Shown: one piece after another, positions 1-7,439 of the stretch
Position numbering within the stretch: the first letter of the stretch is position 1
Layout of the letters: each line of letters begins with the position of its first letter
Assembly: GCA_002347405.1 (NCBI GenBank)
Contig: DDXB01000077.1
Coordinates: 1 to 41,157, forward strand
DNA from: Rhodocyclaceae bacterium UBA2271
GTDB taxonomy: Bacteria; Pseudomonadota; Gammaproteobacteria; Burkholderiales; Rhodocyclaceae
Direction: 5' to 3'
Length of the DNA stretch: 41,157 bases
Translations under genes and position numbers: made by a program
The notes under the pieces: generated by a model
Told to the model about the DNA's origin: nothing
Seen by the model: only the letters and a program-made list of their open reading frames with translations
The model's database searches: none

Positions 1-313
1 CGGGCCAATCCCTCTCTCCCGACCTCTCTCCCAGAGGGAGAGAGGAGGCAGATAGCTTCCCTCTCCCGCTTGCGGGAGAGGGATTGAGGGAGAGGGCTGC
101 CAAGGCGAGGCGGCATGCGGCGCCAGCCGCAATCCGCGCCATAACAAAAACAACCCTCCCCGTAACAGACGCGCGCAGCGACAACAAGCGACGCGTCGCG
201 CAGTTGCGGCGTAGGCTGATGTCGGCATGGCCGGCGTTAAGCCGCGCAGCGGCGGCCGGAGGCAGAACACAGTCACCTCCCCGCGTGGGGAGGCTGGGAG
301 GGGTGGGCCTGAC
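1..313. repeat. Left arm of an inverted repeat flanking rodA
   Basis: This gene-free stretch is repeat DNA. Its reverse complement recurs at 1397-1658 on the other side of rodA. Positions 175-221 match 1484-1530 over 47 nt without a mismatch, and weaker similarity extends to both ends. It holds strong palindromes, including CCCTCTCCCG/CGGGAGAGGG at 59-82, and near its inner end a GGGAGG run that could be the ribosome binding site of rodA at 314. A 21-nt piece at 160-180 recurs with two mismatches at 26903-26923. The open frame that can be read here looks like a by-product of repeat composition. Confidence 0.85.
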
Positions 314-1399
314 ATGATCCGCGAACTCTTCCGCAAGCTCATCGCTCCCATTGACGGTCCGCTGCTGGGGTTTACCGGACTGCTGTTGCTGGTTGCCCTG
401 ATCGCCATGGCCAGCGCCGCACCGGGCCGCATGATGACGCATCTGGTCCACATTGCTGTTGCCTTGACCGTGATGCGCATTGCCGCGCAAATACCGCCAC
501 AGCGACTGATGGCGCTGGCGCCGGCGCTGTATGTCTTCGGCGTCTTGTTGCTGGTGGCCGTGGCGCTGTTCGGCGACGTTTCGAAGGGCGCGCGTCGCTG
601 GCTGAATCTTGGCGTCATCCGCATTCAGCCATCGGAATTGATGAAGATCGCGATGCCGCTGATGCTCGCCTGGTATTTTCAAAAGCATGAGGCCATGCTG
701 CGGCTGAAGGACTACTTCGTCGCCACGGTGATCCTGCTGATTCCCGTGGCCCTGATTATCAGGCAGCCCGACCTGGGTACCTCGATTCTGGTCTTTGCCG
801 CCGGCTTCTTCGTCATCTTTCTGGCTGGTTTGCCGTGGAGGGTGATCATCGGCCTGACCGTTTCCGCCGCCGCCGCCGCGCCCTTTGCCTGGACGCTGTT
901 GCACGATTACCAGCGGCAACGCATCCTGATGCTGCTCGACCCCGAAAAAGACCCGCTCGGCAAGGGCTTCCACATCATCCAGTCGACCATCGCCATCGGT
1001 TCCGGCGGCATCCTCGGCAAGGGCTGGGGGCAGGGCACCCAGGCGCAGCTCGAGTTCATCCCCGAGCGCCACACCGACTTCATCTTTGCCGTATATGCCG
1101 AGGAACTCGGCTTGATCGGTAATTTCGTGCTGCTGGTGCTGTATGCCCTGCTGATCGGCCGCGGCCTGCAGATCGCGGTCAAGGCGGCGAACCTCTTTGC
1201 GCGGCTGGTGGCGGGCGCCATCACGCTGATCTTTTTCACCTATGCCTTCGTCAACGTCGGCATGGTGTCGGGCATCCTGCCGGTGGTGGGCGTGCCACTG
1301 CCCTTCGTCAGTTACGGTGGCACTGCGCTGGTGACACTGATGCTCGGCGTTGGCATACTCATGTCGATCCAGAAAAATAGAATGTTGGTTCAAAAATGA
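314..1399 (+). CDS. rodA: Rod-shape SEDS glycosyltransferase RodA
   Basis: RodA (MrdB) polymerises peptidoglycan glycan strands in the elongasome, working with PBP2 and MreBCD in the inner membrane. The 361-residue product is a chain of hydrophobic segments with SEDS hallmarks: QPDLGTS in the middle, ERHTDFIFAV followed by EELGL in the C-terminal half, and a final PFVSYGG. An in-frame ATG lies 87 nt upstream at 227, but the extra 29 residues are repeat-encoded, and the family begins near MIRELFRKL, so I take 314. rlpA and dacA follow, the usual betaproteobacterial order; PBP2 would be expected just left of the window. The gene is enclosed by inverted repeats. Confidence 0.95.
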   Translation: MIRELFRKLIAPIDGPLLGFTGLLLLVALIAMASAAPGRMMTHLVHIAVALTVMRIAAQIPPQRLMALAPALYVFGVLLLVAVALFGDVSKGARRWLNLGVIRIQPSELMKIAMPLMLAWYFQKHEAMLRLKDYFVATVILLIPVALIIRQPDLGTSILVFAAGFFVIFLAGLPWRVIIGLTVSAAAAAPFAWTLLHDYQRQRILMLLDPEKDPLGKGFHIIQSTIAIGSGGILGKGWGQGTQAQLEFIPERHTDFIFAVYAEELGLIGNFVLLVLYALLIGRGLQIAVKAANLFARLVAGAITLIFFTYAFVNVGMVSGILPVVGVPLPFVSYGGTALVTLMLGVGILMSIQKNRMLVQK

Positions 1400-1658
1400 G
1401 TCCGCCCCGCCCATCCTCCCCGCGCGGTCAAGTGACCGTGTTTTGCCTCCGGCTGCTGCGCGGCTTAACGCCGGCCATGGCGGCATCAGCCTACGCCGCA
1501 ACTGCGCGACGCGTCGCTTGTTGTCGCTGCACTCGTTTATTACGGGGCGCGATGATTTTTGCCGTGGCGCAGTTTGCGCCTGGCGGCGCGTGTCGCCTTG
1601 CCTTGGCAGCCCTCTCCCGCAATCCCTCTCCCGCAAGCGGGAGAGAGGGATTGGCCCG
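1397..1658. repeat. Right arm of the inverted repeat flanking rodA
   Basis: Read as its reverse complement, this segment follows the left arm at 1-313 from end to end: the same first bases, the same CCCTCTCCC hairpins, the perfect 47-nt block (here 1484-1530), and the same GC-rich close. The arms differ by small indels and scattered substitutions. It fills the space between rodA and rlpA, which leaves the rlpA start only about 12 nt beyond the repeat edge. Confidence 0.85.
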
Positions 1659-1669
1659 GCGGCAAGGCT

Positions 1670-2614
1670 GTGGCAAGGTTGCGTCTGTCGATACCCCTGG
1701 TGGCGTTCATCATGGTCGCTTGCGGCGGTCAGCCGCCGAAGCCGGTCGAGGCACCCGTCAGCGCCGTCCCGCCAGCGCCGACTTTTGAAAAGAAACCGGG
1801 TTACACGCTCAAGCGCGGCGGTGGCTTTTATCAGGATGACGGTCCGGCCGACGATATCCCGGTCGATCTCGCCAGTGTGCCGGATGCGGTGCCGCAGGTG
1901 GAGCCCCTGCATCGTTTCGCCAATCGCCCCTACTCGGTGCTGGGCCGCGACTACACGCCGTTGCAGACCCGTGCGCCATTCCGCCAGCAGGGCATCGCCA
2001 GCTGGTACGGGCGCAAATTCCATGGCCAGAAAACCTCGAGCGGCGAAGTTTATGACATGTTCGGCATGACGGCCGCGCATCCGACACTGCCGATCCCCTC
2101 ATATGTGCGGGTGACCCGACCGGAAACCGGCAAAACGGTGGTGGTGCGGGTCAATGACCGGGGGCCGTTCCTGCATGGTCGCGTCATCGATCTCTCCTAC
2201 ACCGCCGCCTGGAAGCTCGACCTGATCGGTAATGGCAGCGGTACGGTGATTGTCGAAAAGCTGCTGGCGGGGGCCGCCCCACCCGCAGCACCGGTAGCCC
2301 AGCCACGGCAGATCGCCGCGACCGAATCAATCCCCGCGGCAGAAAAGCCCAATGCACCCAATGTGCTGAGAGATATCGAGGAGCGCGGCGAACACTATCT
2401 GCAACTGGGCGCCTTCGGCAACCGCGACAATGCCGAATCGCTGCGGGCGCGGCTGGCCCTCACCCTGGGCGAATTGGGCGACCGGCTGCTGATCCGCAGC
2501 GCCAGCAATTTGTATCGACTGCAACTGGGCCCTTGGCCTGATATCAGCGAAGCCCGGCGCATTGCCGAGCAACTGCAGTCGAGCTTCGATCTGCCAAGCG
2601 TGTTGGTGAGGTAG
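1670..2614 (+). CDS. rlpA: Septal ring lytic transglycosylase / lipoprotein RlpA
   Basis: RlpA is an outer-membrane lipoprotein that cleaves peptidoglycan lacking stem peptides and helps daughter-cell separation. A GTG start at 1670 gives 314 residues that begin with a short lipoprotein signal ending in MVAC, about 20 residues in. The double-psi beta-barrel domain runs from IASWYGRKF through TSSGEVYD, the AAHPTLP histidine and VNDRGPF. A SPOR domain (YLQLGAF to the C-terminus) binds denuded glycan. An ATG at 1559 is in frame, but it would place repeat-encoded sequence ahead of the signal peptide. The linker after the lipobox carries VPPAPTF, encoded by a dispersed repeat. Confidence 0.88.
   Translation: MARLRLSIPLVAFIMVACGGQPPKPVEAPVSAVPPAPTFEKKPGYTLKRGGGFYQDDGPADDIPVDLASVPDAVPQVEPLHRFANRPYSVLGRDYTPLQTRAPFRQQGIASWYGRKFHGQKTSSGEVYDMFGMTAAHPTLPIPSYVRVTRPETGKTVVVRVNDRGPFLHGRVIDLSYTAAWKLDLIGNGSGTVIVEKLLAGAAPPAAPVAQPRQIAATESIPAAEKPNAPNVLRDIEERGEHYLQLGAFGNRDNAESLRARLALTLGELGDRLLIRSASNLYRLQLGPWPDISEARRIAEQLQSSFDLPSVLVR
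1761..1785. repeat. Short dispersed repeat inside rlpA
   Basis: The 25 nt containing GCCGTCCCGCCAGCGCCGAC are identical to 16282-16306 inside rep. Here they encode AVPPAPT plus the start of F, in the linker between the lipobox and the catalytic domain of RlpA. Confidence 0.8.
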
Positions 2615-2632
2615 GCTGTTTTTCCGGCACGT

Positions 2633-2638
2633 TATAAT
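2633..2638 (+). promoter_or_regulatory. Candidate -10 box for dacA
   Basis: A perfect TATAAT lies 39 nt before the dacA ATG, in the 62-nt gap after rlpA. I see no good -35 hexamer at normal spacing; TTGGTG at 2603-2608 is too far upstream. If used, it would give dacA its own transcript with a leader of about 30 nt. Confidence 0.4.
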
Positions 2639-2676
2639 TCATTCATCCCCCTAGCCTCTTTACGCGACCATTCCCC

Positions 2677-3807
2677 ATGCCTTTTCTGCGCTTCCTGTTA
2701 GTCCTGCTGAGCCTGTTCACCCTTCCCGTCCATGCCAGCGAACCGCCCCCGGTGCTGGCGGCCCGTGCCTGGCTGTTGATCGACCATGGCAGCGGCCAGG
2801 TGCTCGCCGCGCAGAATCCCGGTCAGAAAGTCGAGCCGGCGTCGCTGACCAAGATCATGACGTCCTATCTCGTGCATGTCGCCCTGCGCGACGGCAAGCT
2901 CAAGCGCGATCAGGTCGTGCCGGTATCCACCAAGGCCTGGAAGGCGATCGGTTCGCGCATGTTCATCGAGCCCAACCGGCCGGTGACCGTCGATGAACTG
3001 CTGCACGGAGTAGTCATCCAGTCCGGCAACGACGCCAGCATCGCCCTCGCCGAAGCGGTGGCGGGTAGCGAAGAGGCCTTCGCCGGCATGATGAATGCCG
3101 AGGCGCGCCGCCTCGGCATGACCAACACCAACTATGTCAATGCCACCGGCCTGCCCGATCCCGCCCACACGACGACGGTGGAAGACCTGGCCCGCCTGAC
3201 CAGTGCGCTGATCCGCGATTTCCCCGTCGACTATCCGCTCAATGCGGTCAAGGATTACACCTACAACAAGATCAAGCAGCCTAACCGCAATCGCCTGTTG
3301 TGGCTGGACAAGGCGATTGACGGCGTGAAGACGGGGCATACCGAATCGGCAGGCTATTGCCTGATTGCCTCGCGCAACGACGGCGTGCGGCGCCTGACGG
3401 CCGTGGTGGTCGGCACCGCCTCTGACCAGGCGCGGGTGCAGGAGACGCTGGCGCTGCTGCATTACGGCTATCGTGCCTTCGAAGCCGTCAAGCTCTACGA
3501 CAAGGGGCAGGCGCTTTCCCAACTCAAGGTGTACAAGAGCACGCGTGCCACGGTCGGGGCCGGTTTCACCGAAGATTTTGTGATTTCCCTGCCGCCGGGT
3601 GCATCCACCAGTGGTCGTCTCAAGCTGGAAGTCACCAGCCGCCAGCCGCTCATCGCGCCGGTGCGCCCGGGCGAAAACGTCGCCAAGCTGAATTTGTTGC
3701 TGGACGGCAAGCCGCATGGGGAATTTCCGCTGGTGGCGCTCACCGATGCGCCGGTGGCCGGCCCGCTGGGCCGCGCCTGGGATTCGATCAAGCTTTGGTT
3801 GCAATGA
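2677..3807 (+). CDS. dacA: D-alanyl-D-alanine carboxypeptidase (PBP5/6 family)
   Basis: This periplasmic DD-carboxypeptidase removes the terminal D-Ala from peptidoglycan stem peptides. The 376-residue protein has a signal peptide ending near VHA at residue 20 and the three penicillin-binding motifs in order: SLTK at 56-59, SGN at 116-118 and KTG at 218-220. After the peptidase domain comes the beta-rich PBP5 C-terminal domain (about 280-360) and a short amphipathic tail (WDSIKLWLQ) that would anchor it to the membrane face. Length and motifs are normal for the family. It sits between rlpA and dat; a repeat fills the gap to dat. Whether the best name is dacA or dacC cannot be settled from sequence alone. 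Confidence 0.95.
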   Translation: MPFLRFLLVLLSLFTLPVHASEPPPVLAARAWLLIDHGSGQVLAAQNPGQKVEPASLTKIMTSYLVHVALRDGKLKRDQVVPVSTKAWKAIGSRMFIEPNRPVTVDELLHGVVIQSGNDASIALAEAVAGSEEAFAGMMNAEARRLGMTNTNYVNATGLPDPAHTTTVEDLARLTSALIRDFPVDYPLNAVKDYTYNKIKQPNRNRLLWLDKAIDGVKTGHTESAGYCLIASRNDGVRRLTAVVVGTASDQARVQETLALLHYGYRAFEAVKLYDKGQALSQLKVYKSTRATVGAGFTEDFVISLPPGASTSGRLKLEVTSRQPLIAPVRPGENVAKLNLLLDGKPHGEFPLVALTDAPVAGPLGRAWDSIKLWLQ

Positions 3808-3821
3808 AGCAATAAGCATCG

Positions 3822-3941
3822 CACCACGGAGGACACGGAGAGCACGGAGAAGAAACACGTCGTTAGAGAAGAAGCGTGCGTCACCCAGCGCTTTTCTTTC
3901 TCTTGCCTTCTCTCCGTGATCTCCGTGTCCTCTGTGGTTCG
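3822..3941. repeat. ACGGAG-type inverted repeat, copy 1
   Basis: The arms at about 3822-3854 and 3908-3941 are near-perfect reverse complements made of CACGGAG-like units (CACCACGGAGGACACGGAG on the left). The spacer is about 53 nt. The same arms occur at 19162-19280. The right arm ends about 17 nt before the dat start and creates an in-frame false ATG at 3916. Repeats of this look are common in environmental proteobacterial genomes. Confidence 0.8.
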
Positions 3942-3957
3942 AAATGAGGCCTTTGAA

Positions 3958-4827
3958 ATGAACCTGGCTTACCTTAACGGCGAATTCCTGCCCCTGGCCG
4001 AGGCCCGCGTGTCACCGATGGATCGCGGTTTTCTGTTCGGCGACGGCATCTATGAAGTCATTCCCGTCTATTCGCGCCGGCCGTTCCGGCTTGACGAACA
4101 CCTGGCGCGCCTGCAAAGAAGCCTCGACGCGATCCGCCTGATCAATCCGCTGACGCCGGATGCCTGGCGCGCGCTGGTCGGACGCCTGATCGCCGCGGCG
4201 GAATGGGCCGACCAGTCGGTGTATCTGCAGGTCACGCGCGGGCCGATGGAAGTGCGCAACCACGCCTTTCCCGCCACCGTCACGCCGACGGTGTTCGGTC
4301 TGGTCGAAGCGCTGGTCACGCCAGCGGCAGAACTCTGCGAAAAAGGCGTCGCCGCCGTTTCGGCCCCCGACATCCGCTGGCTGCGCTGCAACATCAAGTC
4401 CACTTCGCTGCTGGCCAACTGCCTGCTGCGGCAGATTGCCGTTGATGCCGGCTGCACAGAAACGCTGCTGCTCCGCGACGGCATCCTTTCCGAGGGTTCC
4501 GCCTCCAACATTTTCGTCGTCAGGAATGGCGTGCTGCTGGCCCCGCAGAAAAACCATCTGATGCTCGCCGGCATCACCTACGACGTCGTGCTGGAACTCG
4601 CTGCTGTCCATGGCCTGCCGACCGAGGTGCGCGACATCACCGATGCCGAAGTGCGCGCGGCGGACGAACTCTGGCTGACCTCGTCCACCAAGGAAGTGCT
4701 GGCCATCGTCGAACTGGATGGCCAGAAAGTCGGCGCTGGCGGGACGGCGGGTAAACCCGGCCCGCTATTCGCCAGCATGTACGGCTGGTATCAGGACTTC
4801 AAGCGCCATGTGATGAGATGCGGGTGA
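3958..4827 (+). CDS. dat: D-amino-acid aminotransferase (PLP fold type IV)
   Basis: The 289-residue product belongs to the branched-chain/D-amino-acid aminotransferase fold and should interconvert D-alanine or D-glutamate with 2-oxo acids, supplying D-amino acids for the wall. It opens with LNGEFLPLAEARVSPMDRGFLFGDGIYEV, typical of the family, with the PLP lysine in CNIKSTSLL and the phosphate-binding SEGSASNIF. The ATG at 3958 matches the family start; the one at 3916 would add codons from the upstream repeat. Near the C-terminus the usual GKPGP is preceded by VGAGGTA, encoded by a dispersed repeat that seems to lengthen a loop by a few residues. Gene order next to dacA and ybeD/lipB supports the call. 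Confidence 0.88.
   Translation: MNLAYLNGEFLPLAEARVSPMDRGFLFGDGIYEVIPVYSRRPFRLDEHLARLQRSLDAIRLINPLTPDAWRALVGRLIAAAEWADQSVYLQVTRGPMEVRNHAFPATVTPTVFGLVEALVTPAAELCEKGVAAVSAPDIRWLRCNIKSTSLLANCLLRQIAVDAGCTETLLLRDGILSEGSASNIFVVRNGVLLAPQKNHLMLAGITYDVVLELAAVHGLPTEVRDITDAEVRAADELWLTSSTKEVLAIVELDGQKVGAGGTAGKPGPLFASMYGWYQDFKRHVMRCG
4726..4749. repeat. Short dispersed repeat inside dat
   Basis: GTCGGCGCTGGCGGGACGGC with its flanks is the reverse complement of the copies in rlpA and rep. Here it is read as KVGAGGTA just before the conserved GKPGP of the aminotransferase. Confidence 0.7.
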
Positions 4828-4830
4828 GGC

Positions 4831-5100
4831 GTGGCAGCTGAAGCGGAAACCCTGCTCGAATTCCCCTGCGACTTTCCCATCAAGGTCATGGGTGCGACGC
4901 GGGACGGCTTCGCCCAGGCCATGGTCGAGATCGTGCTTCGCCATGCCCCCGACTTCGACGCGGCAGCCGTCGAGATGCGTCCCTCGAAAGCCGGTAATTA
5001 CCTGTCGCTCACCTGCACCATCCGCGCCACCTCGAAGCCGCAACTCGACGCCCTCTACCGCGAGCTGACCGCGCACCCGTGGGTCAAGATCGCCCTCTGA
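4831..5100 (+). CDS. ybeD: YbeD/DUF493 family protein
   Basis: A small (89-residue) cytoplasmic protein of the YbeD family with a ferredoxin-like, ACT-resembling fold and no firmly established function. FPCDFPIKVMG near the N-terminus and YLSLTCTIRATSKPQLDALYREL are the conserved parts. It starts with GTG three nt after the dat stop codon, and its last 22 nt overlap the lipB reading frame, so dat, ybeD, lipB and lipA are very likely one operon. The linkage to lipB is conserved in proteobacteria and suggests, without proving, a role around lipoate metabolism. Confidence 0.9.
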   Translation: MAAEAETLLEFPCDFPIKVMGATRDGFAQAMVEIVLRHAPDFDAAAVEMRPSKAGNYLSLTCTIRATSKPQLDALYRELTAHPWVKIAL

Positions 5101-5693
5101 TCGTCAAGCAGCTCGGCCAGGTCGACTACGAGCCGACCTGGCGCGCGATGCAGGACTTCACCTCCCGGCGCGAGCCGGATACCCCCGATGAACTCTGGCT
5201 CTGCGAACATCCGCCGGTATTCACCCAAGGGCTCGCCGGCAAGCCGGAGCATCTGCTCGCCGACATCGGCATTCCCGTCGTCAAGATCGACCGCGGCGGC
5301 CAGGTCACCTATCACGGTCCCGGCCAGCTCGTCTGCTACCTGCTGCTGGACCTGAAGCGGCGCGGCCTCACCATCAAGGGTCTGGTCAATCGCATGGAGC
5401 AGGCTGTCATCGACCTGCTGGCCGAGTTTGGTGTGAGCGCCGAGCGATTGAGCGGCGCGCCGGGCGTCTATGTCGCCGGCGCGAAGATCGCCGCGCTCGG
5501 ATTAAAGGTGAAAAACGGCTGCTGCTACCACGGCCTGGCGCTAAATGTCGCCATGGACCTCGCCCCGTTTGCCGCCATCAACCCCTGTGGCTACCCAGGC
5601 ATGGCGGTCACGCAAATCTCCGCATTCACCCCTGCTGCAGACAAGGAAACAGTTGGCGCTAAACTGGTCGACCAACTGAGAGTGAAACTATGA
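5079..5693 (+). CDS. lipB: Octanoyl-[acyl carrier protein]:protein octanoyltransferase
   Basis: LipB moves the octanoyl chain from ACP to the lipoyl domains of 2-oxoacid dehydrogenases and GcvH. The 204-residue protein shows RGGQVTYHGPGQLVCY at about 72-87, the catalytic lysine in GAKIAALG (K136) and the thioester-forming cysteine in NPCGYPG (C170). The start is GTG at 5079, inside the end of ybeD; the first conserved residues (VKQLGQVDY) follow nine codons later, so a slightly shorter product from a non-ATG codon is possible. The stop overlaps the lipA ATG by 4 nt. Confidence 0.93.
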   Translation: MGQDRPLIVKQLGQVDYEPTWRAMQDFTSRREPDTPDELWLCEHPPVFTQGLAGKPEHLLADIGIPVVKIDRGGQVTYHGPGQLVCYLLLDLKRRGLTIKGLVNRMEQAVIDLLAEFGVSAERLSGAPGVYVAGAKIAALGLKVKNGCCYHGLALNVAMDLAPFAAINPCGYPGMAVTQISAFTPAADKETVGAKLVDQLRVKL

Positions 5694-6622
5694 GCGAAAA
5701 ACAGAAGGGTGCGGCCAAGACGGCACGCATTCCGATCAAGATCGTGCCTGCCACAGCGCTGAAAAAACCCGACTGGATCCGCGTCAGGGCCGGCAACTCG
5801 GCCGCGCGCTTCGGCGAGGTCAAGGCCATCCTGCGCGACCACGGCCTGCACACCGTCTGCGAGGAAGCCACCTGTCCCAACATCGGCGAATGCTTCGGCA
5901 AGGGCACGGCCACCTTCATGATCCTCGGCGACCTGTGCACGCGACGCTGCCCGTTCTGCGACGTCGGTCACGGCGTGCCGCTGCCGCCCGATCCGGCTGA
6001 GCCGGAAAAATTGGCCCGGACCATCGCCGCGATGAAACTGAAATACGTGGTGATCACCAGCGTCGACCGCGACGACCTGCGCGACGGTGGCGCGCAGCAC
6101 TTTGCCGACTGCATCCGGGCGATACGGGCATTGTCACCAGCCACCGTCATCGAAATCCTGGTGCCGGATTTTCGCGGCCGGCTCGACGTGGCGCTCGACA
6201 TCCTCGCCGCCACGCCGCCCGATGTGATGAACCACAACCTCGAAACCGTGCCGCGCCTCTACAAACAGGCGCGTCCCGGTGCCGACTATGCGCACTCGCT
6301 GAAGTTGCTGCAGGACTTCAAGGCGCGCCAGCCGAGCCTGCCCACCAAGTCCGGTCTGATGGTCGGCCTCGGCGAAACCGACGACGAAATCCTTGCCGTG
6401 ATGCGCGACCTGCGTGGGCACGAGGTCGAGATGCTCACCATCGGCCAGTATCTCGCGCCCTCAGGCCACCACCTGCCGGTGACGCGCTATGTGCATCCGG
6501 ACGTCTTCACGATGTACGGGCGCGCAGCCACTGCCATGGGCTTCTCCCACGCCGCCTGCGCACCGCTGGTCAGGTCAAGCTATCACGCCGACCAGCAGGC
6601 GCACGGCGCAGGGGTGGTGTAA
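5690..6622 (+). CDS. lipA: Lipoyl synthase (radical SAM)
   Basis: LipA inserts two sulfurs into protein-bound octanoyl groups. The 310-residue protein has both cluster motifs: the auxiliary 4Fe-4S ligands C57, C62 and C68 (CEEATCPNIGEC) and the radical-SAM CX3CX2C at C83, C87 and C90 (CTRRCPFC). The RSSYHAD motif, whose serine ligates the auxiliary cluster, is near the C-terminus. Its ATG overlaps the lipB stop (ATGA), so the two are translationally coupled. The last 53 nt overlap the end of the convergent PAP2 gene. Confidence 0.96.
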   Translation: MSEKQKGAAKTARIPIKIVPATALKKPDWIRVRAGNSAARFGEVKAILRDHGLHTVCEEATCPNIGECFGKGTATFMILGDLCTRRCPFCDVGHGVPLPPDPAEPEKLARTIAAMKLKYVVITSVDRDDLRDGGAQHFADCIRAIRALSPATVIEILVPDFRGRLDVALDILAATPPDVMNHNLETVPRLYKQARPGADYAHSLKLLQDFKARQPSLPTKSGLMVGLGETDDEILAVMRDLRGHEVEMLTIGQYLAPSGHHLPVTRYVHPDVFTMYGRAATAMGFSHAACAPLVRSSYHADQQAHGAGVV

Positions 6623-7439
6623 GGCCTGCAGGGAAAGTCGGCGCTGGCGGGACGGCGTGCCCCGTAGCGGGTATCCAATGCCCTGCAACGGGTACCGGGT
6701 AGCCATCCTCCTTGTTGCCTCTTCGGTTGCCAGTCAGGAAGAACAGCCGGTAGGTGGCGAGCGAGACATACCAGCAGATCAGGGCGGTCCATATCTGGTG
6801 GGAAAACAGGTGCATGCCGCGTGCCACCTGAACATAGGTCAGCAACAGTCCGAACAGCATGACGAACCAGAACATGCCCGTGGCGAGTCGCCGGCGGCGC
6901 AGATGGCGGGCGGCAAAGTAGAGCGGAAACAATGAAAAGGCCGAAGCGGCATGGCCGCCCGGCGAACAACGCCCCAGCCCGATGTCGGCGGGGACGGGGT
7001 CGAACGGGCCGATGTAGGGCCGGTTGCCGCCAAACTGGATCAGACTGAATGGGCAGGCCTGATATGAGGCATTTTTGAAGGTCGATACCACGCTGGCCGA
7101 CAGCAGGGAGGCCGCCACAACAAACAGCAGGAGCCGGCGATAGGGTTTGAGTCGCGCCACCACGAGGCTGGCTATGAATGCCAGTCCCATCAGGATGACG
7201 ATGCGCCGCACGCCTTGCTTGACGTCGGCATGGAGGAGCTTTTCGTGCCACCAGTCGTGTTCGAGCGGAAAACGGCCGCTGGCGGGATCAAAGAAGTATG
7301 CGCTGAGGCCGATATCGAAACCCTGGTAAAGAAATAACGCCAGCAGCAAAGCCGCGAGCATTGCCGGCAGGACGATGTCTTGCCGCGTAACTGCGGCAGT
7401 GAAGTCAGAACCGTCGGGAGATTGCCGCGCCACTGTCAT
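6570..7439 (-). CDS. PAP2-family membrane phosphatase
   Basis: A 289-residue integral membrane protein with about six hydrophobic segments and PAP2 phosphatase motifs in order: the K-containing stretch before YQACPF, SPGGHAA (the PSGH-type motif) and RGMHLFSHQIW (motif 3). Such enzymes dephosphorylate lipid phosphates, undecaprenyl pyrophosphate or lipid A at the periplasmic face; the substrate is not visible here. Its ATG overlaps the stop of the upstream transferase gene (ATGA). The last 50 or so residues are odd: after LFFLTGNRRGNK comes a low-complexity tail with VPPAPTF from a dispersed repeat, and it then runs antisense through the 3' end of lipA. The original stop may have been lost when the repeat arrived. 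Confidence 0.85.
   Translation of the reverse strand: MTVARQSPDGSDFTAAVTRQDIVLPAMLAALLLALFLYQGFDIGLSAYFFDPASGRFPLEHDWWHEKLLHADVKQGVRRIVILMGLAFIASLVVARLKPYRRLLLFVVAASLLSASVVSTFKNASYQACPFSLIQFGGNRPYIGPFDPVPADIGLGRCSPGGHAASAFSLFPLYFAARHLRRRRLATGMFWFVMLFGLLLTYVQVARGMHLFSHQIWTALICWYVSLATYRLFFLTGNRRGNKEDGYPVPVAGHWIPATGHAVPPAPTFPAGLTPPLRRAPAGRRDSLT
6634..6661. repeat. Short dispersed repeat between lipA and the PAP2 gene
   Basis: This copy of GTCGGCGCTGGCGGGACGGC continues into GTGCC and a CCCCGTAGCGGGTA tract, parts of which reappear in the copy at 12230. On the minus strand it encodes VPPAPTF in the PAP2 tail. A 28-nt stretch matches 19070-19097 with a single mismatch. Confidence 0.8.

Noticed and set aside
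84..317. 77-codon open frame before rodA
   Set aside because: It lies entirely in the inverted repeat and its composition is that of the repeat.
1230..1237. TTTTTCAC inside rodA (and another in ttrS near 37534) as ColR sites
   Set aside because: The bases before it do not fit the rest of the consensus and both lie deep in coding sequence.
3916..3957. Upstream ATG of dat
   Set aside because: The added residues come from the ACGGAG repeat arm; the family starts at 3958.
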